Below, one piece after another: positions 33,108-42,261 of a stretch of DNA of 64,000 nucleotides. How positions within the stretch are numbered: position 1 is the stretch's first letter; each line of letters opens with the position of its first letter. Source of the stretch: DASUPK01 sp963815665 (GTDB taxonomy: Bacteria; Actinomycetota; Thermoleophilia; Solirubrobacterales; 70-9). Below the pieces are notes generated by a model. It worked only from the letters and a program-made list of their open reading frames with translations, had not been told where the DNA came from and made no database searches. The stretch lies in contig CAWFHN010000006.1 of the NCBI GenBank assembly GCA_963815665.1, positions 310,001 through 374,000 of the forward strand, written 5' to 3'. The translations under genes were made by a program, and so were the position numbers.

Positions 33108-34673
33108 TTACGGCAGCTCGACGAGCCCGCCCAGCACGCCGACGTAGGCGGTGCCGTCGGGGCCGAGCGTGACCGGCGCGTAATTGTTGTTGAAGCCGAA
33201 GCCCGTGCCGGCCAGGCGCCGGTAGACCGTGCGGCCGCTGCGGAAGTCGAGCGCGGTCAGGTACCACGCGTCGAGCCCATCCGTGCGTGGCGGCTTCGTA
33301 TAGGTGTAGACGAGGCCGTTGGCGAGTGAGAGCTTCGGGACAACAGAGGGAGCCACCTCGTTGCTCGTCCAGGTGGTCCGGCAACGGACGTGCGCCTTCC
33401 GCCTGCGCTTGCCCTTCTTGCCGCTCTTCTTCTTGACCACGTCGATCCGGGTCAGGCCGGGCGTGCTCGGCGTGCCGCCCAGGTTGGCGGCGCTGATGGT
33501 GTAGCCGTAGTTGTTCTCGGCGACCAGGGAGTGTTTCGTGCCGATCAGGGAGTTGTCGGTCGCGCTCGCCCCCTTGGCGAAGACGGGCGCTGCGCAGACG
33601 AGCCTCGCCTTCGCCTTGGCCTTTCCGCGCCGCTTCTTACCCTTGAGCTTGAGGGCGCGCCGGTAGACGTCCACGTTCGTCGGATCGGCGTTGTCGGTGA
33701 TCGCGACCCACCCGCTCCCCATCAGCGTCGGGGTGGTCCCCGAGCCGGCGTCGCTCTGGCCGGGCTTGTGGATGCCCGAGTTCGGATAGACGACCCGCCA
33801 GCTGATCTTCGGCCCGCCGTTCGAGTTGGCATCGAAGCGATAGAGGGCCTTGTCGGAGACCAGATAGACGCCGCCCGTCTCATCGACCGCGAAGGAGTTC
33901 GAGATCCCCTCGCCCCCGAGACGCATCGTGCGAACTCTGCCGTTCTTCCGGTCGATGGTGCCGACCTCGCCGCGGCGGCTCACGAACCAGATCCGGCCAC
34001 TCCAGTCGGGCAGCGCCGAGACGATCCCCTCGTCGGGGGCCAGGTGGCCGCTCAGGTCATAGTCGCGGTCGACCACGAAGCCAGGGCCGCTGGTGATCGA
34101 GACCACGAGGATGTGGTGATCGTTGGTCGAGACCACCGCCCGGTCGTGGTTGTCCAGGTAGAAGTACCCGCCGCCGGAGAAGTCGGTGAAGATACTGCCG
34201 GCGGAGCTGGGATTCCGGAAGGGCAGGGGCAGGGTCGCCAGGGTCCGCAGGGTGTGTGGGTCGAGCAACGCCATGACGGGCCGGTCGATGCCGACGCAGA
34301 CCGTCAGGATCCGCCCGGCGGAGTCGAAGGTGGTCGAGCCGCACTCTCGGTTGAAGAGCGTCGACAGCTCGGCGCCGTCGCCGAGAGGCCCGGGGATCCG
34401 ATAGGTGTCCGTCATGTAGGCGTCGTCGTGGATGTTGTTGCGCGGATTCGGCGCCATGAACGGATTGCGCGGCGGAACCGCTACGCCGGTTATCGGGCTC
34501 GGTGACGCGGGCGAGCCCTCGAAAGGAATCGCCGCTCCGCCGTTCGGGTCGGGGACGATCGGCACCACGGGAAGTCCCGGAGTTTGGGCGGCGGCCGTGC
34601 CCGCCCATGCGAACAGCGCGGCCAGCAGAACCGTCGTCGTCGCTATCCCTGCTCCGCAAGCCCTGTGGCGCAT
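33108..34673 (-). CDS. Exported PQQ/propeller-type protein
   Basis: A 521-aa protein from ATG 34673. A signal peptide is evident (MRHRACGAGIATTTVLLAALFAWAGTAAAQ, about residues 1-29). The mature part begins with a Pro-rich segment, then beta-strand repeats: VMALLDPHTLRTLATLPLP, GGYFYLDNHDRAVVSTNDHHILVVSI, GVYLVSDKALYRFDA, DAWYLTALDFRSGRTVYRR, in the manner of a PQQ/quinoprotein-like propeller. A Lys/Arg-rich insert interrupts the blades at about 350-370, and KKKSGKKGKRRRKAHVRC lies further on. No catalytic site is visible. A longer frame upstream is antisense to the PAS gene and was rejected. Confidence 0.8.
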   Translation of the reverse strand: MRHRACGAGIATTTVLLAALFAWAGTAAAQTPGLPVVPIVPDPNGGAAIPFEGSPASPSPITGVAVPPRNPFMAPNPRNNIHDDAYMTDTYRIPGPLGDGAELSTLFNRECGSTTFDSAGRILTVCVGIDRPVMALLDPHTLRTLATLPLPFRNPSSAGSIFTDFSGGGYFYLDNHDRAVVSTNDHHILVVSITSGPGFVVDRDYDLSGHLAPDEGIVSALPDWSGRIWFVSRRGEVGTIDRKNGRVRTMRLGGEGISNSFAVDETGGVYLVSDKALYRFDANSNGGPKISWRVVYPNSGIHKPGQSDAGSGTTPTLMGSGWVAITDNADPTNVDVYRRALKLKGKKRRGKAKAKARLVCAAPVFAKGASATDNSLIGTKHSLVAENNYGYTISAANLGGTPSTPGLTRIDVVKKKSGKKGKRRRKAHVRCRTTWTSNEVAPSVVPKLSLANGLVYTYTKPPRTDGLDAWYLTALDFRSGRTVYRRLAGTGFGFNNNYAPVTLGPDGTAYVGVLGGLVELP

Positions 34674-34706
34674 CGCGGCGCGAGCATACGCGAGACTTGG
34701 TCTCGA

Positions 34707-35114
34707 ATGCATCAGAAGCCGCTCGAGCTCATCCTGGCCCGCAACCTCCTGACGAGCCTCTCCACGCCCGCGTTCCTGGTCGATGAGAGCGGCACCATGA
34801 TCTTCTACAACGAGGCGGCCGGGGCGCTGCTCGGCATCTCCTTCGAGGAATCGGGGCGGATGCCCGCCGAGGAGTGGAGTCACGCGATTGGGCCGTTTGG
34901 AGACGACGGGAGCCCGATCCCGATCGAGCAGCTCCCCACGACCAAGGCCCTCCGCCAGGGCCGGCCGGCGCACGGAGGCTTCACGGTGCGCTCGATGACG
35001 GGCGACGACTACGAGATCGAGTCCACCGCGCTGCCGATCGTCGCCGAGGGCGGTCAGGAGGGGGCGATGATCTTCTTCTGGACGCGCGCCAACAACACAC
35101 GCGGGGCGGCTTAG
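34707..35114 (+). CDS. PAS-domain sensor protein
   Basis: A 135-aa single PAS domain. After an N-terminal helix (MHQKPLELILARNLLTSLSTPAFLVDESGTMIFYNEAAGALLGISFEESG) it shows the usual FLVDESG..FYNEAA....G PAS core, and the end is ESTALPIVAEGGQEGAMIFFWT. There is no attached kinase or DNA-binding domain. PAS domains bind small ligands or cofactors and here could sense a signal for the MBL hydrolase encoded 50 bases downstream on the same strand. The start is ATG 34707. Confidence 0.85.
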   Translation: MHQKPLELILARNLLTSLSTPAFLVDESGTMIFYNEAAGALLGISFEESGRMPAEEWSHAIGPFGDDGSPIPIEQLPTTKALRQGRPAHGGFTVRSMTGDDYEIESTALPIVAEGGQEGAMIFFWTRANNTRGAA

Positions 35115-35164
35115 TCCGGTATAGGCTGGGCAGGAGAGAGGAGAAGGCAGATGGTGAGGATCCG

Positions 35165-36043
35165 ATGAAGCTCAAGGTGTGGGGGGCGCGGGGCTCCGTG
35201 CCTGCGCCGGGCCCCGAGATGAACCGCTACGGCGGCAACACCTCCTGCGTCGAGCTCGAGCTGTCGGATGGCTCCACCCTGATCATCGATGCCGGCACCG
35301 GCATCCGCAGCCTCGGGGTCGGGATCGCCAAGCGGCTGCCCAAGATCAACATCCTCCTCACCCACCTTCACCTGGACCACATCCAGGGCCTGATGTTCTT
35401 CGCGCCCTGCTTCCGGTCGGAGTCCAAGATCACGATCTGGGGGCCGTCGTCGCCCGAGGCCTCGCTCGAGGAGCGAATCTCGCGCTACATCTCGGCCCCT
35501 CTCTCCCCCGTCGAGGTCCGCGAGCTTCCCTGCGAGGTGAACTTCCGGGACACGCCGCCCAGCGAATGGGAGATCGGGCCCGCGAAGATCCACGCCGAGG
35601 CGGTTACCCACCGAGGGCCCACGCTCGGCTACCGGATCACCGATGGCCCGACCACGCTCACCTACATCTCGGACCACGAGCCCGGCCTGGGCGCCCCGCT
35701 CGAATCACTCGAGCCGGAGTGGATCTCGGGATACGACCTGGCCCGCGATTCCCACCTGCTGATCCACGACTGCCAGTACACCGACGAGGAATACCCCGAG
35801 CATGTTGGCTGGGGCCACTCGCGCCTCAGCGACACGCTGACCTTCGCCCGCAGGGTGGACGCGCAACGGCTCCTGATGTTCCACCACGACCCCCTGCATT
35901 CCGACGACTTCCTCGATCGCTTTCAGGAGAGCGCCCGGGAGCGGTGGGCGGAGCTGGGCGGCCGGGAGGGCGCGGTGCAGATGGCCGCCGAGGCCCAGGA
36001 GATCGAGATCGGTGCGCCCGTCGGTATGGGCGTGGCGAGCTAG
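35165..36043 (+). CDS. MBL-fold hydrolase, cyclic-phosphodiesterase-like
   Basis: A 292-aa metallo-beta-lactamase-fold protein from ATG 35165. Features: MKLKVWGARGSVPAPGPEMNRYGGNTSCVEL at the N-terminus and the metal-binding THLHLDHIQGL about residues 65-75. HDCQYTDEEYPEHVGWGHS and FHHDPLHSDDFL provide later ligands. The N-terminal block is shared with the PDE-type MBL group that hydrolyses phosphodiesters; the substrate here is unknown. It lies 50 bases downstream of a PAS gene, and the pair is likely one operon with the PAS protein as sensor. Confidence 0.88.
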   Translation: MKLKVWGARGSVPAPGPEMNRYGGNTSCVELELSDGSTLIIDAGTGIRSLGVGIAKRLPKINILLTHLHLDHIQGLMFFAPCFRSESKITIWGPSSPEASLEERISRYISAPLSPVEVRELPCEVNFRDTPPSEWEIGPAKIHAEAVTHRGPTLGYRITDGPTTLTYISDHEPGLGAPLESLEPEWISGYDLARDSHLLIHDCQYTDEEYPEHVGWGHSRLSDTLTFARRVDAQRLLMFHHDPLHSDDFLDRFQESARERWAELGGREGAVQMAAEAQEIEIGAPVGMGVAS

Positions 36044-36070
36044 CGCCGCCACGGCCGCCGCTCCCTGGTT

Positions 36071-37486
36071 CTAGAGGTCCGGCGTCCTCTCCGCCCAGGA
36101 GCGCTCCGACTCGAGCTGCGCGGCAACCGAGACCAGCGTGTCCTCGTCGTTCGGGCGCGCGACGAGCATCACCGACCGCGGCAGCCCTCCGTCGGTGAAC
36201 CCCGCGGGGATCGTGGCGGCGGGCTGCCCGGTGTAGTTCCAGGTGAACCCGTATGGATAGATCTGGCTCATCGCGTTCATCGTCACCAGAGCGCCCTTGC
36301 CGAGCAACTTGCCGACCTCGAATTGCGGCTGTGCGGTCGCCGGGGTCAGCAGCAGGTCGTAGTCCCTGAAGAGCTCCTGAATCTTCGCGGCGGCCGCCGG
36401 CATACGGTCCTTCACCTTGGCCATCCTGCGATCGCTGAACAGGCGGCCCATCCGCACGAACCCCTTGCTCTGGTCCGAGAGCCGCTCAGGATGCGGGAGG
36501 GTGAGCGCCTCGTCGCGGATCCCGCGGAAGTACAGGGGGAAGAAGTCCAGCCGGGCGCGCCCGTAGCTCGGGCCCGCCTCGATGACCTCGTGCCCGAGGG
36601 AGCGCAGCAGCTCGATGGTCTCGTGGTAGGCGGCCAGGACCTGGGGCGCCTTTCGCACCGGGGTGGCGGTCTTGGTGGTGCACGCGATCCGCAGCTTTCC
36701 GGGCGCCGCCCGAGCCGCATCCGTCAGCGGCCTCCGCAGCGGAGGCGGCGAGTCGAAATCGCCCTTCTCCGAGCCACTCATCACGTCGAGGTAGAGCGCG
36801 GTGTCCATCACCGTGCGGCTGACGCAGCCCGAGACCGAGAGGCCGTACCAGTGCTCGCGGTCGGGAGAGAGCGAGATGCGGTTTCGCTGCGGCTTCAGCC
36901 CGAAGAGGCCGTTGTAGGCCGCCGGGTAGCGAATCGACCCGGCGCCGTCGGTCGCGTGCGCGATCGCGCACATGCCCGCGGCGGTGGCGGCCCCGCTGCC
37001 GCCGCTGGATCCGCCGGGGGTCCGTGAGGTGTCCCAGGGATTGCGGGTGGCGCCCCAGGTCTGGCTCTCGGTGAACCCGTAGATCGCGAGCTCCGGCAGG
37101 TTGGTCTTTCCGAGGATCGTTGCCCCGGCCTCGCGCAGGCGCCTGACGACCAGCCCGTCCTCGGTCGCGGGCTCCCCGTATGCGGCCGTCCCCAGCGTCG
37201 TCACCTCACCGGCGTAGTCGACGTTGTCCTTGATCGCGACCGGCACCCCGAGCAGCGGGGCGTCGTCTCCATCGGAGAGCCGCTCCTCGGCCCGCTTGGC
37301 GTCTGCGCGCGCCCCGTCCGCGAGCACGACGCGGTAGGCGTTCAGCTCCGGCTCGAGCCGCGTGATCCGCTCGAGGTAGAGCTCGACCAGCTCGCTCGGG
37401 GAAACCTCTCCCTCGCGGACCATCTCGGCGATGCGGGCCGCGCCCGCGAAAGCGATCTCATCACCGGCACGGGGGACCGCGCTCAC
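36071..37486 (-). CDS. Amidase (amidase signature family)
   Basis: A 471-aa amidase. The Ser-cisSer-Lys triad is visible: Lys about 86 in PVAIKDNVD, the cis-Ser in GGSSGGS about 160, and nucleophile Ser about 184 in DGAGSIRYPA. YNGLFGLKPQR follows. It hydrolyses carboxylic amides to acid and ammonia; the family is broad (aryl, acyl, 6-aminohexanoate-cyclic-dimer-type) and the substrate is unknown. GTG 37486 is chosen because it overlaps the upstream amine-oxidase stop as GTGA; ATG 37495 is an alternative. With the amine oxidase and penicillin-acylase gene, it forms a putative amide/amine catabolism operon. Confidence 0.9.
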   Translation of the reverse strand: MSAVPRAGDEIAFAGAARIAEMVREGEVSPSELVELYLERITRLEPELNAYRVVLADGARADAKRAEERLSDGDDAPLLGVPVAIKDNVDYAGEVTTLGTAAYGEPATEDGLVVRRLREAGATILGKTNLPELAIYGFTESQTWGATRNPWDTSRTPGGSSGGSGAATAAGMCAIAHATDGAGSIRYPAAYNGLFGLKPQRNRISLSPDREHWYGLSVSGCVSRTVMDTALYLDVMSGSEKGDFDSPPPLRRPLTDAARAAPGKLRIACTTKTATPVRKAPQVLAAYHETIELLRSLGHEVIEAGPSYGRARLDFFPLYFRGIRDEALTLPHPERLSDQSKGFVRMGRLFSDRRMAKVKDRMPAAAAKIQELFRDYDLLLTPATAQPQFEVGKLLGKGALVTMNAMSQIYPYGFTWNYTGQPAATIPAGFTDGGLPRSVMLVARPNDEDTLVSVAAQLESERSWAERTPDL

Positions 37487-38859
37487 AGGCGCCATCCTTC
37501 CGCATCGAGGACCTCCTCGGCCGCTCGCTCGCCGGAGCGAACGGCACCGTCCATGTATCCACACCAGACCGTCGCGGTCTCCGCGCCCGCCCAGTGGACG
37601 CGCCCGGTCGGCCGGCGCAGGGCCTCGCCATACTGGGCCAGCGCCCCCGGAGCGAAGGAGCAGACGGGGCCGCCGCGGCTCCATTCCTCCTCCGCCCAGG
37701 CCGTCTCGATGTAGATCCCGGGCCTCCCGGCATCGGGGCCGAAGAGCCGCGTGAGGCTGTCCAGGACGATGCTACGGCGCTCCGCCTCGGACCGGCGGGC
37801 GTGGCGGATCGCGTCGGCCCCGGCGATGAAGCCGAGCAGCACCCCGGGGGAACCGTCGGGCGGAGAGTTGTCGAAGGTCGTTGACATGGGGCCCGCGTCG
37901 GTGACGGCCTGGCCGGTGAGGCCGTCGTCCCTCCAGAAGGGCTCGGGGTAGACGGCGGCGCACTTGGTGAGCGCGCCGTGAGCCATCCGCTGCATTAGCT
38001 GGTCGCGCCGCCCCCCGAGCGAGGGCGTGAACGAGATCCGGGCCGCGAGAGGCGGCGGGACTGCGACGATCACCCTCTGGGCGCGGGCGCTGACGCCGTC
38101 GGCGTCGACCCTGAGCCCGCCGCCGTCCTGCGCGATGGCGCGCACGGGAGCCGAGAGCACCACCCCGTCGCCGAGACCCTGCGCGAGTCTCTGGGAGATC
38201 AACTGCGAGCCGCCGACGAAACGGTCCTGCTGAGCGCCGTCCTCCGTGTCGATCAGGGCGTCGAAGCTCCCGGCCGAGTTGACATACGAGAGCATCCACA
38301 GCAGCGACAGCTCGGCGGTTCCGGTCCCCATCACCGTCCCCGTCGCGATCTCGAGCAGGCTGCGGGCCTTCTTGGTCCGAGCCGCCTTGCGCACCCAGGT
38401 CGCCATGGTCTGCGAGTCGAGCTCCGCGGCCTTCGGGGCGGTCCAGGGCGCGTCCGCGGGAACGCGGCGCGCCGCCTTCTTCAGCTTTCGACGAGCGCGG
38501 TCGAGGTCGAACAGCACGTGCGGCGCCAGGCGCGGGATCGTTCCCTTGTAGCGGCGCTGCTTGCCGCCCAGGTCAAGGAGATTGCGGCCCTCGTAGTAGG
38601 TCGGGAAGGTCTCAATCTGCAGCTCTCGCGCCAGGGACAGCAGCCGATCCTGGGTCGGCCCGACCCACTGTCCCCCCATCTCGGTGATCTTGCCCGCCCC
38701 GATGGAGGCGTTCGCCGTGCGGCCGCCGACCCGGTCGCGGGCCTCGAGCACGAGGACGTCGCGGCGCGCGGCGACAAGCTGACGGGCCGCGACCAGCCCG
38801 GCGAGGCCGGCGCCGACGATGATGACGTCGGCGTCTCGAGTGCCGGGCACAGCGGGCAT
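37483..38859 (-). CDS. Flavin monoamine oxidase family protein
   Basis: A 458-aa flavoprotein. The FAD-binding Rossmann motif is DVIIVGAGLAGLVAARQLVAARRDVLVLEARDRVGGRT (about residues 11-48), followed by TEMGGQWVGPTQDRLLSLARELQI, and the C-terminal FAD segment GRVHWAGAETATVWCGYMDGAVRSGERAAEEVL. The overall pattern is that of the monoamine/putrescine oxidase group, which oxidise amines to aldehydes with hydrogen peroxide as by-product. It overlaps the downstream amidase gene by four bases, and lies 48 bases from the penicillin-acylase gene upstream. Substrate not known. Confidence 0.92.
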   Translation of the reverse strand: MPAVPGTRDADVIIVGAGLAGLVAARQLVAARRDVLVLEARDRVGGRTANASIGAGKITEMGGQWVGPTQDRLLSLARELQIETFPTYYEGRNLLDLGGKQRRYKGTIPRLAPHVLFDLDRARRKLKKAARRVPADAPWTAPKAAELDSQTMATWVRKAARTKKARSLLEIATGTVMGTGTAELSLLWMLSYVNSAGSFDALIDTEDGAQQDRFVGGSQLISQRLAQGLGDGVVLSAPVRAIAQDGGGLRVDADGVSARAQRVIVAVPPPLAARISFTPSLGGRRDQLMQRMAHGALTKCAAVYPEPFWRDDGLTGQAVTDAGPMSTTFDNSPPDGSPGVLLGFIAGADAIRHARRSEAERRSIVLDSLTRLFGPDAGRPGIYIETAWAEEEWSRGGPVCSFAPGALAQYGEALRRPTGRVHWAGAETATVWCGYMDGAVRSGERAAEEVLDAEGWRL

Positions 38860-38907
38860 CCGCGCACGCTATAGACCTTGGTAAGCCGAGGCGAGACCGA
38901 ACCGGGG

Positions 38908-41376
38908 CTAGTCCTTCCGCCGCCTTGCCGTCGCCGGCAGGGAGCCCTGGATGACGTCGTTGCTCAGCGACGGGTTGCCGTTCACCTCCGAGGCGCAGAA
39001 GGGCGGATCGACCCACTCCTTCTTGGAGAACATGCGGGTCTGGTCCGCGTAATACGGCGATTTCGGGTTCTCCGACTGCGAGTACGTGAGTATCGAGCGG
39101 TTGTCGGGGCAGCCGCCGTTGAAGCTGGTCACCATGACGAAGCTCGAGCCGTGCAGGACGTTGGGATATCCCGGCTCGGCCGGATCGGCGGACCAGCTGG
39201 CGTTGATCGCGTTGAAGTCGCCGTTCGGATCTCCGGGGCCGCCGTGGATCGGGATCCGCTCGTCACCGCGCTTCTCGTACTGATAGCCGCGCAGCGGCGC
39301 GTCGAGCGGGATGCCCGCGCTCTGGAGGTCGGTGACGGCGTCGGCCAGCGATTGCTGGACCTTGGGGCTCGCGATGTTCAGGCCGGAGGGGGTGTTGACC
39401 GGATCGTTCGCATCGAACGGCGTCGAGAACACGGTCAGGTCGCCGGTCGGCAGGTTGACCGGGAGCCCGCCGGGGGAAGCGAGAGCGCGTGTCGCGAAGC
39501 GGCGGAAGAGGATCGCGCCGTTCGAGCCCAGGTTGTCGTGCAGGTCCCACGCGGCGAGCACCGGGCAGGCTCCGCTCACGTCGACGGGCCCCGAGCTGCC
39601 CAGGAGGTACCCGCCCGGAGCGCTCTGGCACAGCTGGACCAGTCGGTCGCGCCAGAGCTCGCCGGCGTACTGCCGGTCGTTGAAGACCGCATCCTGGAGC
39701 TGCTGGCGGGTGAACCGGTCGCCGGGCAGGCCGTCCGAGCCGTCGAGGCGCTGCTGGACTATGCGCAGGCCGAGCCTGGTCCGCAGGGTCCGCGGCGTTC
39801 GCTCGTCGCCGATGATCCGGGCGAAGCCCTCGAGCGGGTGCTCGGGATTCGACAGCCAGTAGCTGTCGTTCGAGTTCGTCACGTAGTCGTCGCGGATCAG
39901 CGACGGCAGATGCGAGGGGCCAAAGATCCCCGGCGCCACAGCGTCGGAGTCGTTGCCCCACTCGCACGAGGAGGTCCAACCGTCGAGGATCGGCAGGCCG
40001 AGCAGCTGGAAGGTCGCCGCGCCGACCGGCGAGTCGCATTGCGCCGCCTTCTGGTTGGAGACGTTGGGGATCGCGCCGATGTCGGCGTAGTAGGCCTTGC
40101 CGGTGGAGTCGGCCGCGATCGTGTTGACCCAGGGGATTCCCTCATAGGTCCTCTCGATCTGGTCGAGCCGGTTGACGCTCTGCGCCTCGTTGGTGAAGAA
40201 GAAGTGGTTGAGGTAGCGGAAGTTGGTCGCGTTGGCGTCGCCCATCGTGAATGCGGTGGCCGGGGTCCAGGGCAGCGGGATGCCGGCGAGCGAGTCGACG
40301 ACGGGGCCATGGCTGGTCGCATAGAGGGTCCGCGTCTGCGGCTCCAGCCCGCTCCCGGTCCTGACCTGGACGGTGACCTGCTCCTGCTTCATGTCCCGCC
40401 ACTGCCCGTCGTAGAGGTACTGGGTCGGGTCGGCCGGGTTGACGATCTCCTGGAACGGGGTGAACCGGTAGGCGGTCGACACCGTGTGGCTCCAGGCGAG
40501 GTTGTCGGTGTGCCCGATGAGGATCAGGGGGACGCCGTACAGGCTGCCCCCGGAGACGTTGACCTTGCCCGGGATCATCAGGTGCGCCTGGTAGAAGCGC
40601 TCGGGCCCGTCCCAGGGGAAGTGCGGGTTGCCGAGCAGCATCCCGTTGCCATTGGCCGTCGCCTGCGAGCCGAGCGCGATCGCGTTCGAGCCGATCGGCA
40701 GCTTCAGCCTGCCCTGGAGTCCCTGGGCGATCGTGGTGGGGTCGATCGGCAGCGAGGCTCCGCCAGGCGTCTTCTGGTCCGCGATGCCGTCGATGGCGAC
40801 GGTCCCCGAAGCGAGCAGGGCGAGCTGGTAGAAGCGCCGGTAGGCGTCCATCTCGGTGATCGGCTTCACCCAGGCCGCGCCGCGGCAGCGGGGATCCGGG
40901 AGGTTCTCCACGCCGGTCTCCGCGAGGTAGCGGTTGTAGCCCGCGACGTAGCCGCGCACGCCCTGGCGGATCTGGTCGACGGGTCCGTCGGGTGGCGGCT
41001 GAGCGAGCAGCTTCTCGACCGTGTGGTCGTCGATGATCCGCTGGTAGAAGAAGTCCGAGTTGAGGTTGTTGGCGGAGAAGCCATTGCCTCGCTGCAGGTA
41101 GCTCCCGTCGGGGCCGAAGCTCCCCTGTACGCCATTGCCCGAGTACCGCGAGCGCTCGCCGCGCACCGTCACGTAGGTCTCGGCGAGCTCGCAGATGTTG
41201 TCCTGGGCGAGCGCGAACCCGTAGCCGAACCCGACGTCGGCGAAGTTGTCGCCGGTGATGTTGGGGATACCGTGGGCGTCCCGGCTGATCGTCGCCTTGA
41301 GCGGCGCGCCGGCGGCCGGCGCTGCAAGCGCGAGCAAGACGAACGTAACCGCGGCCGCGATCCTCCCGTTCCCCAT
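38908..41376 (-). CDS. Penicillin acylase family protein (exported Ntn hydrolase)
   Basis: An 822-aa protein with a signal peptide (about residues 1-23, IAAAVTFVLLALAAPAAGA). It shows the family order: an alpha-chain region (GYGFALAQDNICELAETYVTVRGE..), a spacer, then the self-processing Ser at about residue 230 in GSNAIALGSQ, which becomes the N-terminal nucleophile of the beta chain, followed by LLGNPHFPWDGPERFYQAHLMIPGKVNVSGGSLYGVPLILIGHTDNLAWSHTV and, near the C-terminus, GSSFVMVTSF. Members hydrolyse amides such as penicillins, acyl-homoserine lactones and other N-acyl amines outside the membrane. The length is on the long side but normal for the acyl-amide group. Downstream genes encode an amine oxidase and an amidase. 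Confidence 0.92.
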   Translation of the reverse strand: MGNGRIAAAVTFVLLALAAPAAGAPLKATISRDAHGIPNITGDNFADVGFGYGFALAQDNICELAETYVTVRGERSRYSGNGVQGSFGPDGSYLQRGNGFSANNLNSDFFYQRIIDDHTVEKLLAQPPPDGPVDQIRQGVRGYVAGYNRYLAETGVENLPDPRCRGAAWVKPITEMDAYRRFYQLALLASGTVAIDGIADQKTPGGASLPIDPTTIAQGLQGRLKLPIGSNAIALGSQATANGNGMLLGNPHFPWDGPERFYQAHLMIPGKVNVSGGSLYGVPLILIGHTDNLAWSHTVSTAYRFTPFQEIVNPADPTQYLYDGQWRDMKQEQVTVQVRTGSGLEPQTRTLYATSHGPVVDSLAGIPLPWTPATAFTMGDANATNFRYLNHFFFTNEAQSVNRLDQIERTYEGIPWVNTIAADSTGKAYYADIGAIPNVSNQKAAQCDSPVGAATFQLLGLPILDGWTSSCEWGNDSDAVAPGIFGPSHLPSLIRDDYVTNSNDSYWLSNPEHPLEGFARIIGDERTPRTLRTRLGLRIVQQRLDGSDGLPGDRFTRQQLQDAVFNDRQYAGELWRDRLVQLCQSAPGGYLLGSSGPVDVSGACPVLAAWDLHDNLGSNGAILFRRFATRALASPGGLPVNLPTGDLTVFSTPFDANDPVNTPSGLNIASPKVQQSLADAVTDLQSAGIPLDAPLRGYQYEKRGDERIPIHGGPGDPNGDFNAINASWSADPAEPGYPNVLHGSSFVMVTSFNGGCPDNRSILTYSQSENPKSPYYADQTRMFSKKEWVDPPFCASEVNGNPSLSNDVIQGSLPATARRRKD

Positions 41377-41412
41377 CGGTGAGGACAGTACCTACCTAAT
41401 AATGACTACGCG

Positions 41413-42171
41413 CTAGTTCTCCGAGAGGATCTTGGCCTTCTCGTGATCGAACTCGGTGTCGGTGAGGGCTCCGGACTCCCGCAGCTTCTGGAGCCGCTCG
41501 AGCTTTGCGATCTGACCGGCGGTGCCGCCTCCCGCACTCGCCGCGGTTCCGCTCGAGCCCCAGGGCATCCGGTTGCCGAGCTGCTGCGCCGATCGAACCT
41601 GGTCCAGCCCGGCGCTCATCCGCGACATCACCCCGCCGCTCATTCCGCCCATGCCCGGCGTCGCGGTGGCGGTGGCCGGGCGCTCGTCGCGCTTGCCGAA
41701 ACCGCTGACGAGGCGCCAGAGCGACAGCACCAGGGCCGGCACGCCCATCAGCAGGAAGGTGCCGCCGACGATGATGCCGCCGAGCTGACCGCCGCTCGAG
41801 TCCTGGATCGCCTGGTTGGTCAGCGACGCGATCAGCGAGGTCGCCCCGGTCGCGGCGAAGAACAGTCCCCAGGCGAAGAGGCCGAAGCTGAAGTCGCTGC
41901 CGCTGTTGATCGGCCTGTCCCTGTCCCAGGGCGGATCGCCGCGGAACGCGAAGATCCCCGCCCCGATCAACCCGCCGAAGATCCCGGCCATCAGGAGCAG
42001 GATGTCCGTCCCGGTCCCGCTGGGACACTGATGGCCGGCGGCGATCTGGAAGTTGACGTTCCCGGAGGCGCACGTCCCGGTCTCGAGCAGCGAGACCAGC
42101 TTGACGTTGAACAGGACGATGCCCCCAATGAACATCGCCAGCCCCAGTGGCGCTTTGATCAGGTAACCCAT
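41413..42171 (-). CDS. Membrane protein with C-terminal SHOCT domain
   Basis: A 252-aa protein from ATG 42171, which follows a good ribosome-binding site GGAGAAGGA. There are about four hydrophobic spans (residues 6-25, 56-75, 95-120, 130-158) with a polar loop holding two Cys (TGTCASGN and GHQCPSG). The C-terminal end IAKLERLQKLRESGALTDTEFDHEKAKILSEN is a SHOCT domain (short C-terminal domain), which often closes membrane proteins that interact with others. Function unknown. Its ribosome-binding site and start codon region occur again as a degenerate copy at 43771-43830. Confidence 0.82.
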   Translation of the reverse strand: MGYLIKAPLGLAMFIGGIVLFNVKLVSLLETGTCASGNVNFQIAAGHQCPSGTGTDILLLMAGIFGGLIGAGIFAFRGDPPWDRDRPINSGSDFSFGLFAWGLFFAATGATSLIASLTNQAIQDSSGGQLGGIIVGGTFLLMGVPALVLSLWRLVSGFGKRDERPATATATPGMGGMSGGVMSRMSAGLDQVRSAQQLGNRMPWGSSGTAASAGGGTAGQIAKLERLQKLRESGALTDTEFDHEKAKILSEN

Positions 42172-42220
42172 TCCTTCTCCGTGGCGGAGCCTATCCGCAA
42201 GATCCACGCTGCGCCAGGCG
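42161..42220 (-). repeat. Left copy of direct repeat flanking the GH30 gene (5' region of SHOCT gene)
   Basis: 42171-42220 matches 43781-43830 in 45 of 50 bases, including TTCCTTCTCCGTGGCGGAGC and GCGCCAGGCG exactly. On the minus strand the sequence contains the ribosome-binding site and start codon of the SHOCT gene. Outside this block similarity weakens quickly. Confidence 0.85.
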
Positions 42221-42261
42221 CATCGTCTCTCGGGATGGTCCAAACTTCCTAACCCACGCTC

